Below, piece by piece: positions 54,706 through 64,000 of a DNA stretch of 64,000 bases; position 1 is the stretch's first letter; every line of letters starts with the position of its first letter. Under the pieces are notes generated by a model, which was not told the origin of the DNA, ran no database searches, and was given only the letters and a program-made list of their open reading frames with translations. The stretch is from Cystobasidiopsis lactophilus (lineage: Eukaryota; Basidiomycota; Agaricostilbomycetes; Agaricostilbales; Chionosphaeraceae), in contig BCIO01000002.1 in NCBI GenBank assembly GCA_001599975.1, forward strand, positions 248,001 to 312,000. The letters run 5' to 3'. Both the position numbers and the translations under genes were made by a program.

Positions 54706-57284
54706 ATGGCTTCTATCACCAACGTCCTCTACAACATGCTTGGCATCTGGGTCCTGCTCTCTGCCTTGCTGCGCCCTCTGCTCGGCTTCGCTGCCCCAGA
54801 TCCCATCTCGGCCGTTGCCGTCTGCCGGCACTCCAACTCCACTGCGACTGCCATCCCTATGCCAGTTTGCCCCCGCGTTGCCTTGGCCCTGCCGTCGGTG
54901 AGTTGCACCCAGCTTGTGGCGGACTTGGCGGCGACCGTTTGCTGACCTCGGGGCGCAGCTGTACTACATCGACCATTGCCTGGCTCCTACTGTTAATATG
55001 CCATCCGTCGTGCTTCCTGACCCTGTTGATGCCAATGTGAGCCCCCTTTACTTTTCGAACGGCAAGACTTCCCGAACTAACGGCCGTTGAGCAGCCTCCG
55101 AGCTTGGACTGCGGCATCCCTGTTGACGACGTCATGATTGCGATCAAGTCTCAAGCTGCCCGGGCCATCAAATACATCGTCGCTCTCGTCTCCCTGCCGA
55201 AGCATCACTTGAAGATCAGGAAGCTCAAGGCCCAGCTCTCGGACTCCAGAAGGCAATGCCGGAACGTGGCTGAACTTCAAGATGATCGCATCTACTCCCT
55301 CAATAACAAGCTCGAGAAGCAAGCCAAGGAGCACGAGGGGCTTCGGTTCCAGATTGTCACCTCCAACGTCGAGATCAAGGTGCTCCAAGATCGGCTTCAG
55401 CGATCAGGGGACGCCATGTTCGAGCTCAGAGACCAGCTTCAGAATGCTTCAAGTGGCGTTTCCCTCTACAAGAGGCGCTTCTGGTTCGCAATGGCTGGGA
55501 TTGGGCTGATGGTGGCTTTGCTGGCACTGGCTGCTATCGGATTCTCGGCCCAAATTGCTGAGGGTAAGCACCCACCTTCGCTTGTTTTGACTGCTTGCAT
55601 TCAACTGACTCCACATTGCACAGCCCAAGACCGCTGCGCCGACTTGTCTTCGAAGAATCTCGCCCTGGCCTCTCTCCTGAAGGAAACTGTGGCGGCCAAG
55701 GACGCCCAGACGCCAACTCCGAACTTCCAATGCGGTGCCGTTCAAAATCGGCTTCCTCTGGGCAGCGCCGCCGTTTCAGACCCCATCTTTACTGTCCGAC
55801 CTCCTCAGCCAGCATTCGACCCTCAGACGGTTCCGTTCTGCTTGAACCCAGGCAACTATCGTCAAGCCTGCGCATGGGCCTACGACATGGTCGCAGCGGA
55901 TCAGAGGACCGCTGCTTTCTTGAAGAAGATTATGTCTTACGAACAATGGGTCCTAGAGCAAAGCAGGGAGAAAGCCATACAAGAGGAGCGGCAACGGGAG
56001 GCGCTACGACTTCAGGAGGATCGCATGCTGGCGGCTCAGATGCGCCAACTCCTGGAACAGCAAGCGCACGCCCAAGCATGGGCCCAGCAACAAGCGCACG
56101 CCCAAGCCTGTATCCAGCAACAACCTCAATACTTTCCGCAGCAGCATTACAACCCTTGGCAACTCCAAGTCGAATCGCTTCCAACTACTACCTACCAGCC
56201 TCCTCCCACAGCTGCTCCAGCGTGCGCGATCGCCAACTCCGGGAATGTGGACGACCCGTTTTCAGTCCAGTCTTCGGCTCACATGGATTGGGTTGGCACG
56301 TCTTTGCCTTCTGGCGGCGAGACTCAACCTACACAAGAGATTAATGGGCCGTCATTCCAAGGGCTAGGGCTCGCTCTTCCCGAGCTGTCGTCTGGGCCTT
56401 CCGCCTTTCCCGTGACGGCACCGCCCGCGCCTCCCCCGCTTCCTTTGGCTACCCCAACTTCTGACCCTCCAATCGCCTTCACCTCTGCCATGCCAATGCC
56501 GACGGTCAATGACACGCTAGCAGCCATCGACATTGCAGGAGCCTTCATCAACACCCGCCAGCTCAGCGAAGACATCAAGGTCTTGGCACTCCCGCACGAC
56601 TTGTTCGCACGACTGTGCACATTGAAGAACGATGCATCGCCCTCTTCGGTCGCAGCTTTCAGCCAAGCAGCCAGTCAACACTTCAGCCATGCGGATATTT
56701 CGCAGCTCGACTACATCTTGGTGCCTATGCCATCGGAGCCGCCACCAGAGCACCATCAAGAAGGATGGTGGACGCAACGAGAGGACTGGGCTCTGGGAAG
56801 CATCAGCTTGAAGGAGGGCTCGTTGGGTTACTGGTGTCCAGGCGCCAGCGAAGAAAGCGCGGCCATGGCCTTCAACGTGAGTTTGACTCCCCTAGCTCAT
56901 TGGAGTCCGTTTAATCAGATCTTTCTCAGGAGCTCCGGGCGGTCGTCAGCCGCTTACTGAAATCTTCTCCTATGGCCGACCTTGATCGCGAGCAGTGGAA
57001 CTTGGATTGTCACAAGGTAGGCGTCCCTCCTTCCACTGTGCTAACCACGCACTGACAAGTCGCATAGGATCCTGATGGTTCTTTACACGCGCCCGCCTTT
57101 GTGATCAAGTCCATGCTCGAGCTCGCTTCGGATGACCTGATCGAAGTGATGGTGGGAACATCGACGACGGCGGCTCAGCAGGTAAGACAGCTTGTTTCCA
57201 TTCCTTTTGATGCAAGTGCTGATCCTCATGTGGGTACAGTGGCACAATGTTCTTTTGGCCATAGGGGCGCCCGCCACATGCTGA
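54706..57284 (+). CDS. Unknown membrane protein with coiled coil and Gln-rich repeat
   Basis: The start at 54706 gives MASITNVLYNMLGIWVLLSA, a likely signal peptide. Exons join at about 54899/54958, 55038/55095, 55565/55622, 56878/56930, 57017/57068 and 57181/57240. After a Cys-containing lumenal part comes a long heptad stretch (LKAQLSDSRRQCRNVAELQD, LQDRLQRSGDAMFELRDQLQ), then one membrane segment (FAMAGIGLMVALLALAAIGF). A second charged helix follows (EQSREKAIQEERQREALRLQ) with a duplicated Gln/Ala/His motif (QQAHAQAWAQQQAHAQA), and a Pro-rich region. The end is VIKSMLELASDDLIEVMVGT and WHNVLLAIGAPATC at TGA 57284. About 740 residues. I do not recognise the family. Confidence 0.72.
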
Positions 57285-58004
57285 TCTCACCTCATTCTGT
57301 TCTCTGCTCTCTTGCTTATCTGTTCCAATAAATGACTAGGTCAGTCTTATCAATCTTCACAACTCTCTGTTGCTCATCCCCTATTGCAGAAAATACAAAA
57401 ACATGGACTTTCAGTCAGTGCCTCATGTACATTGCTCCTTCCAAGCTGGGTTTCGCCTATCAGTAAGCTTCCGTTCTGTAATGCTTCTGTTCAGGATACT
57501 CAATGCATCTGAGCACAGTCTTCGAGGCGACTTTCCAACTTACGTTTGTAAAAAGTGGTTGTACACTTTGAGGCAAAGTCAGGCTTCCGGTATGTCGGGC
57601 TTGATGTTCCTGAGTGTCTGATTCTTTGCTCATTTCGAATCAGTTCTCGAGTCTCGGGCTTTGCCAGGTCGAACATCAAGCTGTTTTTGAACTCAAAGAA
57701 GGAGTGCCCTCACACAGTATGCTTGGTCCTCTCTGAACGCTTGACTGACCCAAAAATGAACGGCTCTTGCAAACAGCTGCTTCGGTTCTGCGTCTTTCCA
57801 ACCTTAAGGCACCCGCTGGAACGCCAAGGTGACCTTTCTTCGACCCTGCGCGATCAGGCCTTCCCTGGAGGTTGGTCCGCTTTTGTCCTTTGCCTTGACG
57901 AGTATGGCCTCACAACACTTTCTCACAGCCTGATCACTCGTCCTGGTGGTCGATCTCGGTCCTTCCAATCGTAATGTGGAAGGCCTCGCCACGTCGCCTG
58001 CCTC

Positions 58005-58178
58005 GCGCATAAGCTGCTAAGTAAAGGTCAGCATTCGACTCTTGGCATCTTTCCCTGAGACTCCTTGCTGATGTCATTGACAGCTTGTGCGACTGGACTC
58101 TGGGTGGTGAGCGCCTCCACGGAAGTGTGAGACCGCACACCCGGCATGGAGCGAAAGGGTCATCTCTCGAGGTTCGTC
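58005..58178. repeat. Tandem unit 1 with internal inverted ends
   Basis: About 174 bp, similar to 58292-58466 over its whole length; weaker similarity goes on for about 70 bp more, so the unit is near 287 bp. It begins GCGCATAAGCTGCTA and ends CTCTCGAGGTTCGTC. Confidence 0.85.
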
Positions 58179-58291
58179 GCTCCTCCAAGCCTATCCTCTC
58201 CAACAGCGGCCTTTGACATGCATAATATTCAGCCCTTTCCGTTGCCCTCCACACACCGGGTTTCGCTGCCTAATCCAACTCCGCCACCAAA

Positions 58292-58466
58292 GCGCATAAG
58301 CTGCTAGCTAAAGGTCAGCACTTGACTCTTGGCATCTTCCTATGTGACGCCTTACTCACAGTATTCACAGCTTATGCGACTTGATTTCGGGTGGGGAGCG
58401 CCTCCACTAAAGTGTGAGATCCGCACACCCGGCATGGAGCGAAAGGGCCATCTCTCGAGGTTCGTC
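58292..58466. repeat. Tandem unit 2 with perfect 11-bp inverted repeat
   Basis: CGCATAAGCTG at 58293-58303 is matched by CAGCTTATGCG at 58368-58378. In unit 1 the right arm has one change (CAGCTTGTGCG). Best retained is the stretch after the second arm, from GTGTGAGA through CGCACACCCGGCATGGAGCG. Confidence 0.85.
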
Positions 58467-58978
58467 CCTGTTCCACTCCTGTTGTTACTGAAAGCAATCT
58501 CTGACGTGCTTGTAACCCAGCCCTTTCGCTCACACTTCAGCACGCTCACTTCTCTCCCGCGCCTTTGTCCGCCACCGACTCTACCGCCTTCTTTCTGTCA
58601 TCTGCTCTTTCGCTTCTTGTGCTTGTTTCGAATGTAGATTAGGTTCCCAAAAGTGTAACAATCCATTCCGTTTTGCTCAAAGTGGATAGCCTTCCAAAGT
58701 TGTGAGAGCGAGCGAGACAAGAAGATTGCACTAGAAGATTGCACTACGAGAAAGTGACTTTGAGCCACAAACACCGACAGAAGCAAGAGAGCCATTCGAG
58801 GGACGAGGTTTACAAGACAGGCGAGCGAGAAAGCGAGCACAGAGAGGGGAAAGTAGAGACGCGATATTGTTTTCGAGGTCTTGCTCTAAGGCAAGGACCC
58901 GTAAGATATGTTGAGTGTGTGGTCTGGATCTCCCTTGAAGCAGTAGCTGAGTAGGCCGAAAAGAGCATGGCGAAGTGT

Positions 58979-60327
58979 CTAGTCTTGGGGAGTGGTGACC
59001 TTGAACCTGTTGGTCATGCTGATGACACCGGTTCTCAAGAGGGATCAAGGAGAGCGAGGACTAACTTGAGATGCTGCTCATAGAAGAGCAGGGTCTGTGA
59101 TGCGCTGTCTGAGACGTAATTCCAAGCGAAATCAAGGGTGGCGCTCGCTCACCTGCTGGGGCGCCCTGGCGTACATGAGGTCCTTGCCGATCCAGCCCTG
59201 CTCGTGGAAGTCCCTGTTTGTCATCGAATGGACGCGATCAGAAGCAGGTTCTGATGGGGTAGGGATGTTGCACAAACCAGGAGACGAAGAATCGCAGCTC
59301 GCCGTCGTTGACGTCGTCGTCGCGGGTGATGGTCTCGATCTTGTCGATGCGCTCGTCCCAGTTCTTGATCTTGAGCCACCTCTGGATGACCTTCTCCGCG
59401 TCGTCCTCTGGCAGCTGGCCGACGACCACCTCGGGCGAGCCGTTCTTCAAGGGCGAGCCGGTGGACGTCCTGCGGCCGCCGAGCTTCTTGTGGGAGGAGC
59501 CGCCGGAAGTCTCGGCGGGCAGCGAGACGGAGGACTTTCGCTTCTTCTTCTTCTTTTCCGGCTCGGGCTCGGACAGGCGGCGCTTGCTGGGCACGGAGCC
59601 GGCGCTGGTCGAGGTGGGCTTGGGCAGCTTGACGACCGAGCCGGACTCGGACTTGCGGCGGGCCTTCAACTCAGCTTGGTAGGCTTCCAGGAGGTCCGGA
59701 GCCGTGCTGTGGTTCGCAACGACACGATTTTAGAACTGTTTTGGTTGGTTCTGAAAGTGGTGTGCCCGGCAAACTCACGCCAAGTTCTCCTCGGGAATCC
59801 CTGCATATCGCCACGACGAATCAGATGCTAAAACTGATGGTTGTAGTGGCAGAGACATACATGAGTTGTCCTAATGGGGGCAAGACAAATCAGCGAGTTG
59901 CCCCAGAATCAACATCGCTCTGGTCGCTAGGCACTGACCTCCTCTCCGTATCCCTGTGACAGCATCGGCACGTTCATTAGCTATACAGCAAGCTAGTGGC
60001 AGCGGCACTCACGACCCAGCTCTGCAAGCCGAACCACCATACATGAGCCAAGAGGTCGCTAGAAGATGGCTGGACAACTGAGGCCGGCGACTCACGACGA
60101 GGTATTCCTTCTTGCCAGGCGCTCCGCTGTCAGTGACGCGGTCTACTCAGCCACAGAAACAAGGCAGAGGGGCTAAGGGCAAGCAGCGCGGGCTCACCGG
60201 TGCTTCAAGATCCCGCCGACTTCATAGACCTCCTCCGCCCTGTGCTAACTGTGAGCAAGCAGCCCAACGAGCTGTGAGAAAGCCCAATGAATACGCACTG
60301 AGCCTTGCTCTTAGATCCTTTGCCCAT
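58979..60327 (-). CDS. HP1-type protein: chromodomain plus chromoshadow domain
   Basis: Heterochromatin protein that binds methylated histone H3 (Swi6/HP1 type). Eleven exons give 234 residues: MGKGSKSKAQ, chromodomain EEVYEVGGILKHRGAPGKKE YLVSWVGYGEEDNSWIPEEN with Tyr, Trp and Tyr in the places of the aromatic cage. A Lys/Ser-rich hinge follows (KKKKKRKSSVSL), then a chromoshadow domain (RWLKIKNWDERIDKIETITR, LRFFVSW, TLLFYEQHLKF). Exons: 60299-60327, 60198-60239, 60096-60126, 60013-60021, 59939-59953, 59861-59870, 59779-59800, 59278-59706, 59153-59213, 59066-59094, 58979-59006. The chromodomain is cut into pieces as small as 9, 15, 10 and 22 nt, all with GT-AG borders and correct phase. It is about the usual HP1 length. 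Confidence 0.9.
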
Positions 60328-60738
60328 CGTTGTCCTATCGCGAATCGAAACCGGCAAGCTTGGAAGAGGCCAGATGGTCGCTCGGCTCTGACCAGCGCGG
60401 AATGCAAGGTCGCCCAGCCCCGGCGTGGTGCGAATGGCGGGGGGATGGTATTGGTACATAGTAGATTCAGAGAGAGCGATAGAAGTTATCCCCGAGCGAG
60501 CGTGAGCGCAAAGGCCGGTCTCCCGCATTTCATCATGGGCGGAGCAGGCTGCCCTGAGAGGTCTTATCAATGGAACCCCTTGCAGTGGCCTTGCAATGCC
60601 TCTTAGTACTTGTCTGATGCACATCTGAGCTATATTTGAACGGCACACGAGCGAGTTCATGAGCGAGCACAAGCGAAGGACTTGAGAGGCTTGGGTGGCG
60701 TTCGGGGTGGCAAATGCAATAAGTACGGGCTCAAATGA
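60328..60738. promoter_or_regulatory. Promoter of the HP1-like gene
   Basis: Upstream of the HP1-like start on the minus strand. GGTGGCAAA occurs at 60706-60714. No gene supported here, although an open frame on the plus strand at 60112-60606 overlaps the region by composition. Confidence 0.4.
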
Positions 60739-61912
60739 GGTGCATCATAGGCGACCTCTTATGAGCAGGCAGCAAGTTGCACCTGCGAGGTTTCCTCTCC
60801 AAAGCTGCGTGCGTGCTCGACTTTGAGCAAATGGACAAAATGGGCAAGTGGCAGACACTCACAATGCTTAAGCAACCACTTGTAGACGCCCACCTGGTCC
60901 CAAATCTGGTACTGCATGTCCGAGTGGGAGAAGCCGTCCAGCTGGGTGTACGACACGCACTTGCCGCCCTCGCGCTTGATCTGGTCGATGGTGGCGATGG
61001 TCAGGTCGGACGGGTTGGTCGTGTCCGCCGTACTGGCGTCTGTGCGTCAGCGCAGCACTCAAATTAGCCAATCCGCTTAGAACGGGCTAGTGTAAGAGGA
61101 CGCGACGCACAGAAAGCAATGGAAACCTGGGTGGCGTTGGCCAAGAGAGGGAAGGTGGCGGGCACGCCCGGGGCGAGGTAGGAGTTGCCCACGTCTTCAG
61201 CGTAGCCCGACTCGCAGATGGAGGCGGCCCAGGGTTCGGGGTGGAAGGCTAGCTCTCTCATGACGCCGCCTGGATTTGACAAGCAAGATCAGGCTATCGT
61301 TCCATTCGAAGCGGGCGGGGAGGCGGAATGCAGCCTACGGCATCCCACTGCCATGCACGAAGACGCGCTGTAGATCAGCCGAGGTCACAGAGGATCTAAA
61401 GTAGCGTAGCACCGACTCGAATAGCCAGTCAGGTAGGTGCGCTTGTGATCGACGTTGTGCGTCCTTTGGACAAGGCGCAAGATGTCCCTAATGGCGTCCG
61501 GGTCGAAGGTAGAAGTGTTGGCGGGCGCCTAAAGTCTCACGCTTAGGCAAGGTCACGGGACGCGCCAAGGAGCAAGTCCGAACGCACGATTGGGAAGAGC
61601 GTGACGAAGTTCTCATGGATGAAAGTACCCTCGGCAGTGACGTTGCCAGACAGGGTGCCGTTCAGGTAGTAGCCGACGCCAGAGTAAGTGGACGCGACGG
61701 GAGCGCCAGCCAGGTCGGCCTTGGCCCCGGAGCCGGAGAGAAAGGCTAGGAGCGGCCACTGGCCTCGGTGGTGATGGTAGCTCTTGGGCAGAGCGACACA
61801 GTAGGAGTAATCGGTGTGGGGAGCGGGGGCTGCATAGCAAGGCCAGGGCACGACCGTGGCCGAGCAAGCGAGACTGCCGACGAGGCTGAAGAGCAGCAGA
61901 GTGGACTTCATG
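60739..61912 (-). CDS. Secreted esterase, feruloyl/PHB-depolymerase-like alpha/beta hydrolase
   Basis: The start at 61912 gives MKSTLLLFSLVGSLACSATV, a signal peptide. The core has YSYCVALPKSYHHHRGQWPL LAFLSGSGAKADL (oxyanion-strand region) and FIHENFVTLFPI. After an intron come FDPDAIRDILRLVQRTHNVD, KRTYLTGYS and, after a long intron (about 160 nt), SGVMRELAFHPEPWAASICE, so the nucleophile box would be GYSSG, split at the intron. Then follow PATFPLLANATQVSIAF, an intron, ASTADTTNPSDLTIATIDQI, and CVSYTQLDGFSHSDMQYQIW with the likely catalytic His. The 3' end probably has one more small exon and is uncertain. A broken copy lies at 62650-63175. Confidence 0.72.
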
Positions 61913-62432
61913 GGTGCCAATAAAGGGTCTTAGATCAACGCTGAATCGAAGGTCTAGAGGGCGTATTGTTAAAAGAGTGTGGGCGCAGGCGAGGGCGAAA
62001 ACGAGAGTGGGCAGGATGGGGCAGTTGCGGGTCAAGCCACGAAACTCCCAAGACGCTTTCTAGCAGCCTCAACCCCAGATGAGAAAACATGTGCTAGTCG
62101 AGGAGGCGAGGCGCTGTGACGTGACAATGCTCCAAGATCTGAGCTTGCCAGAAGCCAAATGAAACGCTGGCGGCAAAAAGACCTCCTGAAATTCTGCAAG
62201 GTCAACTTGCTTGACTGTACGGAACGAAGGCATCCAAAAAGGATAAGATAACAAACGACCGCAGCGGGCAAAACCAGAGCAGCCTTGAGCAAGCAAATCA
62301 AAGCCGGACCGCTTGCATTGGATGCGGATGGCATGTCATCTGTGCGCGCTTTCGTGCCATTGTCGCAAGATGGTCCGACGCAAACAGAGACTCGAACCTG
62401 ATAGAAGTCTAGTGAAAGTCGAACTTTGACAA

Positions 62433-62530
62433 GATAGGAGAGGAGGCAACCCTCGTATTGCAAAGTCTCCGCCGATCCCAGTGGCAAAGTGTGAATTATG
62501 GCTCTACTTTCGATGGCTACGGGCACGCTT
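62433..62530 (-). repeat. Promoter-like direct repeat R1
   Basis: About 98 bp nearly identical to 63902-64000. Contains AGGCAACCCTCGTATTGC and ATTATGGCTCTACTTTCGAT. The following minus-strand DNA (62032-62431) has an open frame with two hydrophobic stretches but no clear ATG, so it may be a remnant. Confidence 0.85.
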
Positions 62531-62649
62531 TTGAGGACCAGAAGGCAGAAAGTTGCACTTGGCCTTTGAAGCTAGAGCTGTGTGTGTCGAATCGCCAATT
62601 GAATGGAGCGAAGTTGCTGTGGTGGCGGCGGCGAGTGCCAGTTTGGCCG

Positions 62650-63175
62650 GGTTGGTAGTGTCTGCGGCGCTGGCGTCTGTGCGAAGAAGGGGTTTGGATC
62701 AGCCTTTCTGTTGAGGACGGGCTAAAAGGGGAGCCTCAACGCACAGAACGCAATTGGGACCTTGGTGGCCTTGCGCAAGAGTGGGAAGGTCGCCGGAACG
62801 CCATGGCTTAGGTATGCGTCGCCAGCTGCTTCAGCGTACCCCGATTCGCAAATCGCTGCGGCGTAGTACTGGAGGTAGTAAACCAGCTCTCTCATCGTAC
62901 CGCCCGAGCATGATGGAAGTGGTGAGCACGCTCTCTGGTGCCAATTGGCTGGCAAAGCAAAGCGTACGACACCCCACTGTTCGCACACAGGCAGCATAAT
63001 CAGCGCGAATCAACGGCTGATAGGAGACAAGGTGCAACGAACCCGAGTAGCCCGTCAGATAAGCCCGCTGCCGGTCGGCATTGTACGACACTTGAACCTT
63101 GAGGAGAATGTCCCCAATGCCGTCGGGATGGAAGGCGCCCGTGTTGGTAGAGGCCTAAAACAGCTTTTGGCCACC
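62650..63175 (-). pseudogene. Truncated copy of the esterase gene
   Basis: Matches the middle of the upstream esterase: ASTNTGAFHPDGIGDILLKV, RQRAYLTGYS, an intron with matching position, GGTMRELVYYLQYYAAAICE, PATFPLLRKATKVPIAFC, and after the next intron ASAADTTNPAK. The signal-peptide exon at the 5' side and the catalytic-His exon at the 3' side are missing, and the flanking DNA shows no match to them. The serine box would also differ (GYS followed by GG). Therefore it cannot make the full enzyme. Confidence 0.75.
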
Positions 63176-63371
63176 TGTAGCCGATGAAGGCGATTCATGG
63201 TTCGGACCAGCAAGAAATGGAACCCGGAAGTCAGCTCACTGGCGCACACCTCGTCAAGCTTCCGGTCACTCATCCATCCAAACCATTCAAGGCTCCGCTC
63301 TGAAGTAGCTGCAAGCGCCTCTATGGACGCAGCGACCTGAGATTATAAGCAATGCAAACGATCAGAAAGTT

Positions 63372-63899
63372 TCACGGTGAGGCGAGGCGAGTACCGTCAC
63401 TCACTATCTCGACATGCTCATCCCACCCCTGCATCTCATCGACGTCTCTGTCCGACCGAAGTGGAGCGGACACCATGTCTCGCCCTTCAGGCTGCCGGCA
63501 GAGTAGGCGCTCCAGAGCAGGCCACATCGTCGTCAAGGGCAGCGAAAGCTCGTCCATAAGGTATGACCACCACATAGTTTCCGGACGGTGAACAGCGTAG
63601 TGCAAGATGATGGCCAACAGCAGGGGGTGTTCCACGAAAAAGCGCCTTGCAGCAGGAGGGGGCGCTTCGCGTACGCCCGTCTCCTTGTTTTCGGAGAGCA
63701 GCAACAAGAAGCTCCTTACTTGCCGGTTCAGATGCTTGAGGGAGTAGAGGCCGCGCTCATAAGCTGACCGTGTGTTCCAGTTCCACACAGGCGACGCTTC
63801 GTCGGCCTTCTTCTGCAAAATGCGTTCCCTTTTGCGGAGGACTTCAGACATGGCCAAAAGCAGCAAAACAAGTCGTCTGCCGTTTGAGATAGCCTCCAT
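63372..63899 (-). CDS. Unknown 175-residue protein downstream of repeat R2
   Basis: The first ATG is at 63899, right at the edge of repeat R2, and gives MEAISNGRRLVLLLLAMSEV. Other parts: LRKRERILQKKADEAS, LKHLNRQVRSFLLLLSENKE, FFVEHPLLLAIILHYAVHRP and MDELSLPLTTMWPALERLLC, mainly amphipathic or hydrophobic helices. It ends RLASP at TGA 63372-63374. I do not recognise it. The promoter-like repeat upstream supports expression from the minus strand. Further exons are possible. Confidence 0.45.
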   Translation of the reverse strand: MEAISNGRRLVLLLLAMSEVLRKRERILQKKADEASPVWNWNTRSAYERGLYSLKHLNRQVRSFLLLLSENKETGVREAPPPAARRFFVEHPLLLAIILHYAVHRPETMWWSYLMDELSLPLTTMWPALERLLCRQPEGRDMVSAPLRSDRDVDEMQGWDEHVEIVSDGTRLASP

Positions 63900-63901
63900 G
63901 A

Positions 63902-64000
63902 AATAGGAGAGGAGGCAACCCTCGTATTGCAATTTAAGTGTCCGCCGGTCCAAATTGTGAATTATGGCTCTACTTTCGATGGATACGGGAGCGCTTGTGG
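63902..64000 (-). repeat. Promoter-like direct repeat R2 (runs to window edge)
   Basis: Second copy of 62433-62530, 1.47 kb away, same orientation. It lies directly upstream of the ATG at 63899, which suggests a shared promoter or leader. Confidence 0.85.

Larger units (their letters stand above)
57285..58978. other. Long region without a supported gene
   Basis: Short open stretches with possible splice signals occur at 57370-57970 (for example VVHFEAKSGFRYVGLDVPE), which may be remnants of a gene. The right half holds a tandem duplication (58005-58178 and 58292-58466) and, near 58721-58747, a small tandem repeat of AGAAGATTGCACT. The purine-rich stretch 58780-58860 is the 3' flank of the HP1-like gene. 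Confidence 0.4.

Noticed and set aside
58005-58466. MITE transposon
   Set aside because: The inverted arms lie inside, not at the ends of, the duplicated unit, and no target-site duplication is visible.

Overview
The window is nuclear DNA from a fungus, most likely a basidiomycete yeast or smut/rust-side lineage (Pucciniomycotina or Ustilaginomycotina). The reasons are compact genes on both strands, many very short introns (about 45-85 nt, donors usually GTGCGT or GTGAGT, branch sites of CTAAC/CTGAC type), high GC, and a set of ordinary fungal housekeeping genes. Species cannot be fixed from the sequence alone. I saw no rRNA, no convincing tRNA, no CRISPR array and no recognisable transposon.

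Layout. 1-3916 (-): C-terminally cut UBP12/USP15-type deubiquitinase. 4333-5472 (-): unknown many-exon gene. 6179-9171 (+): tandem aldo-keto reductases, the second frameshifted by a 17-bp inverted copy. 9288-10626 (+): mitochondrial TPR protein. 10627-12755: a gene-poor stretch. 12756-14837 (+): G3BP/Nxt3-type NTF2-RRM protein. 15-18.4 kb (+): decayed or unresolved region with an HNH-like domain and a repeated 131-bp block. 19293-20034 (-): V-ATPase subunit G. 20.7-23.9 kb (+): three small unknown genes. 24046-25615 (+): SMR-domain protein. 25.8-30.3 kb (-): DUF1349-like protein, thioredoxin-fold peroxiredoxin-like protein and a pair of unknown paralogues. 30790-33369 (+): DHX35 helicase. 33543-36673 (-): lanosterol synthase. 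36921-37570 (-): GRX5. 37722-40127 (+): mitochondrial unknown. 40436-44061 (+): GPI protein, acireductone dioxygenase, trimethyllysine dioxygenase. 44.4-50.3 kb: third aldo-keto reductase, a secreted unknown, and two members of a new membrane-protein family. 50441-53856: TSR3 (+), VPS24 (-) and PTPA (+), packed almost without spacers. 54706-57284 (+): unknown membrane protein. 58979-60327 (-): HP1-type chromodomain protein built from microexons. 60.7-64 kb (-): secreted esterase, its broken copy and a duplicated promoter-like block.

The genes do not form one pathway. They are ordinary cell functions: protein turnover, ESCRT, pre-mRNA helicase, rRNA modification, sterol, carnitine and methionine salvage, Fe-S biogenesis and heterochromatin. 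The striking points are structural. Exons are extremely small (3, 9, 10, 12 and 15 nt) and sit in conserved domains. Some intergenic gaps are only 13-40 bp. A PACE-like motif (GGTGGCAAA) is over-represented and clusters upstream of the deubiquitinase. Several lineage-specific gene families show recent duplication and patchwork identity.

Exon borders were placed by eye from splice signals, reading frame and family conservation, and need transcript support.
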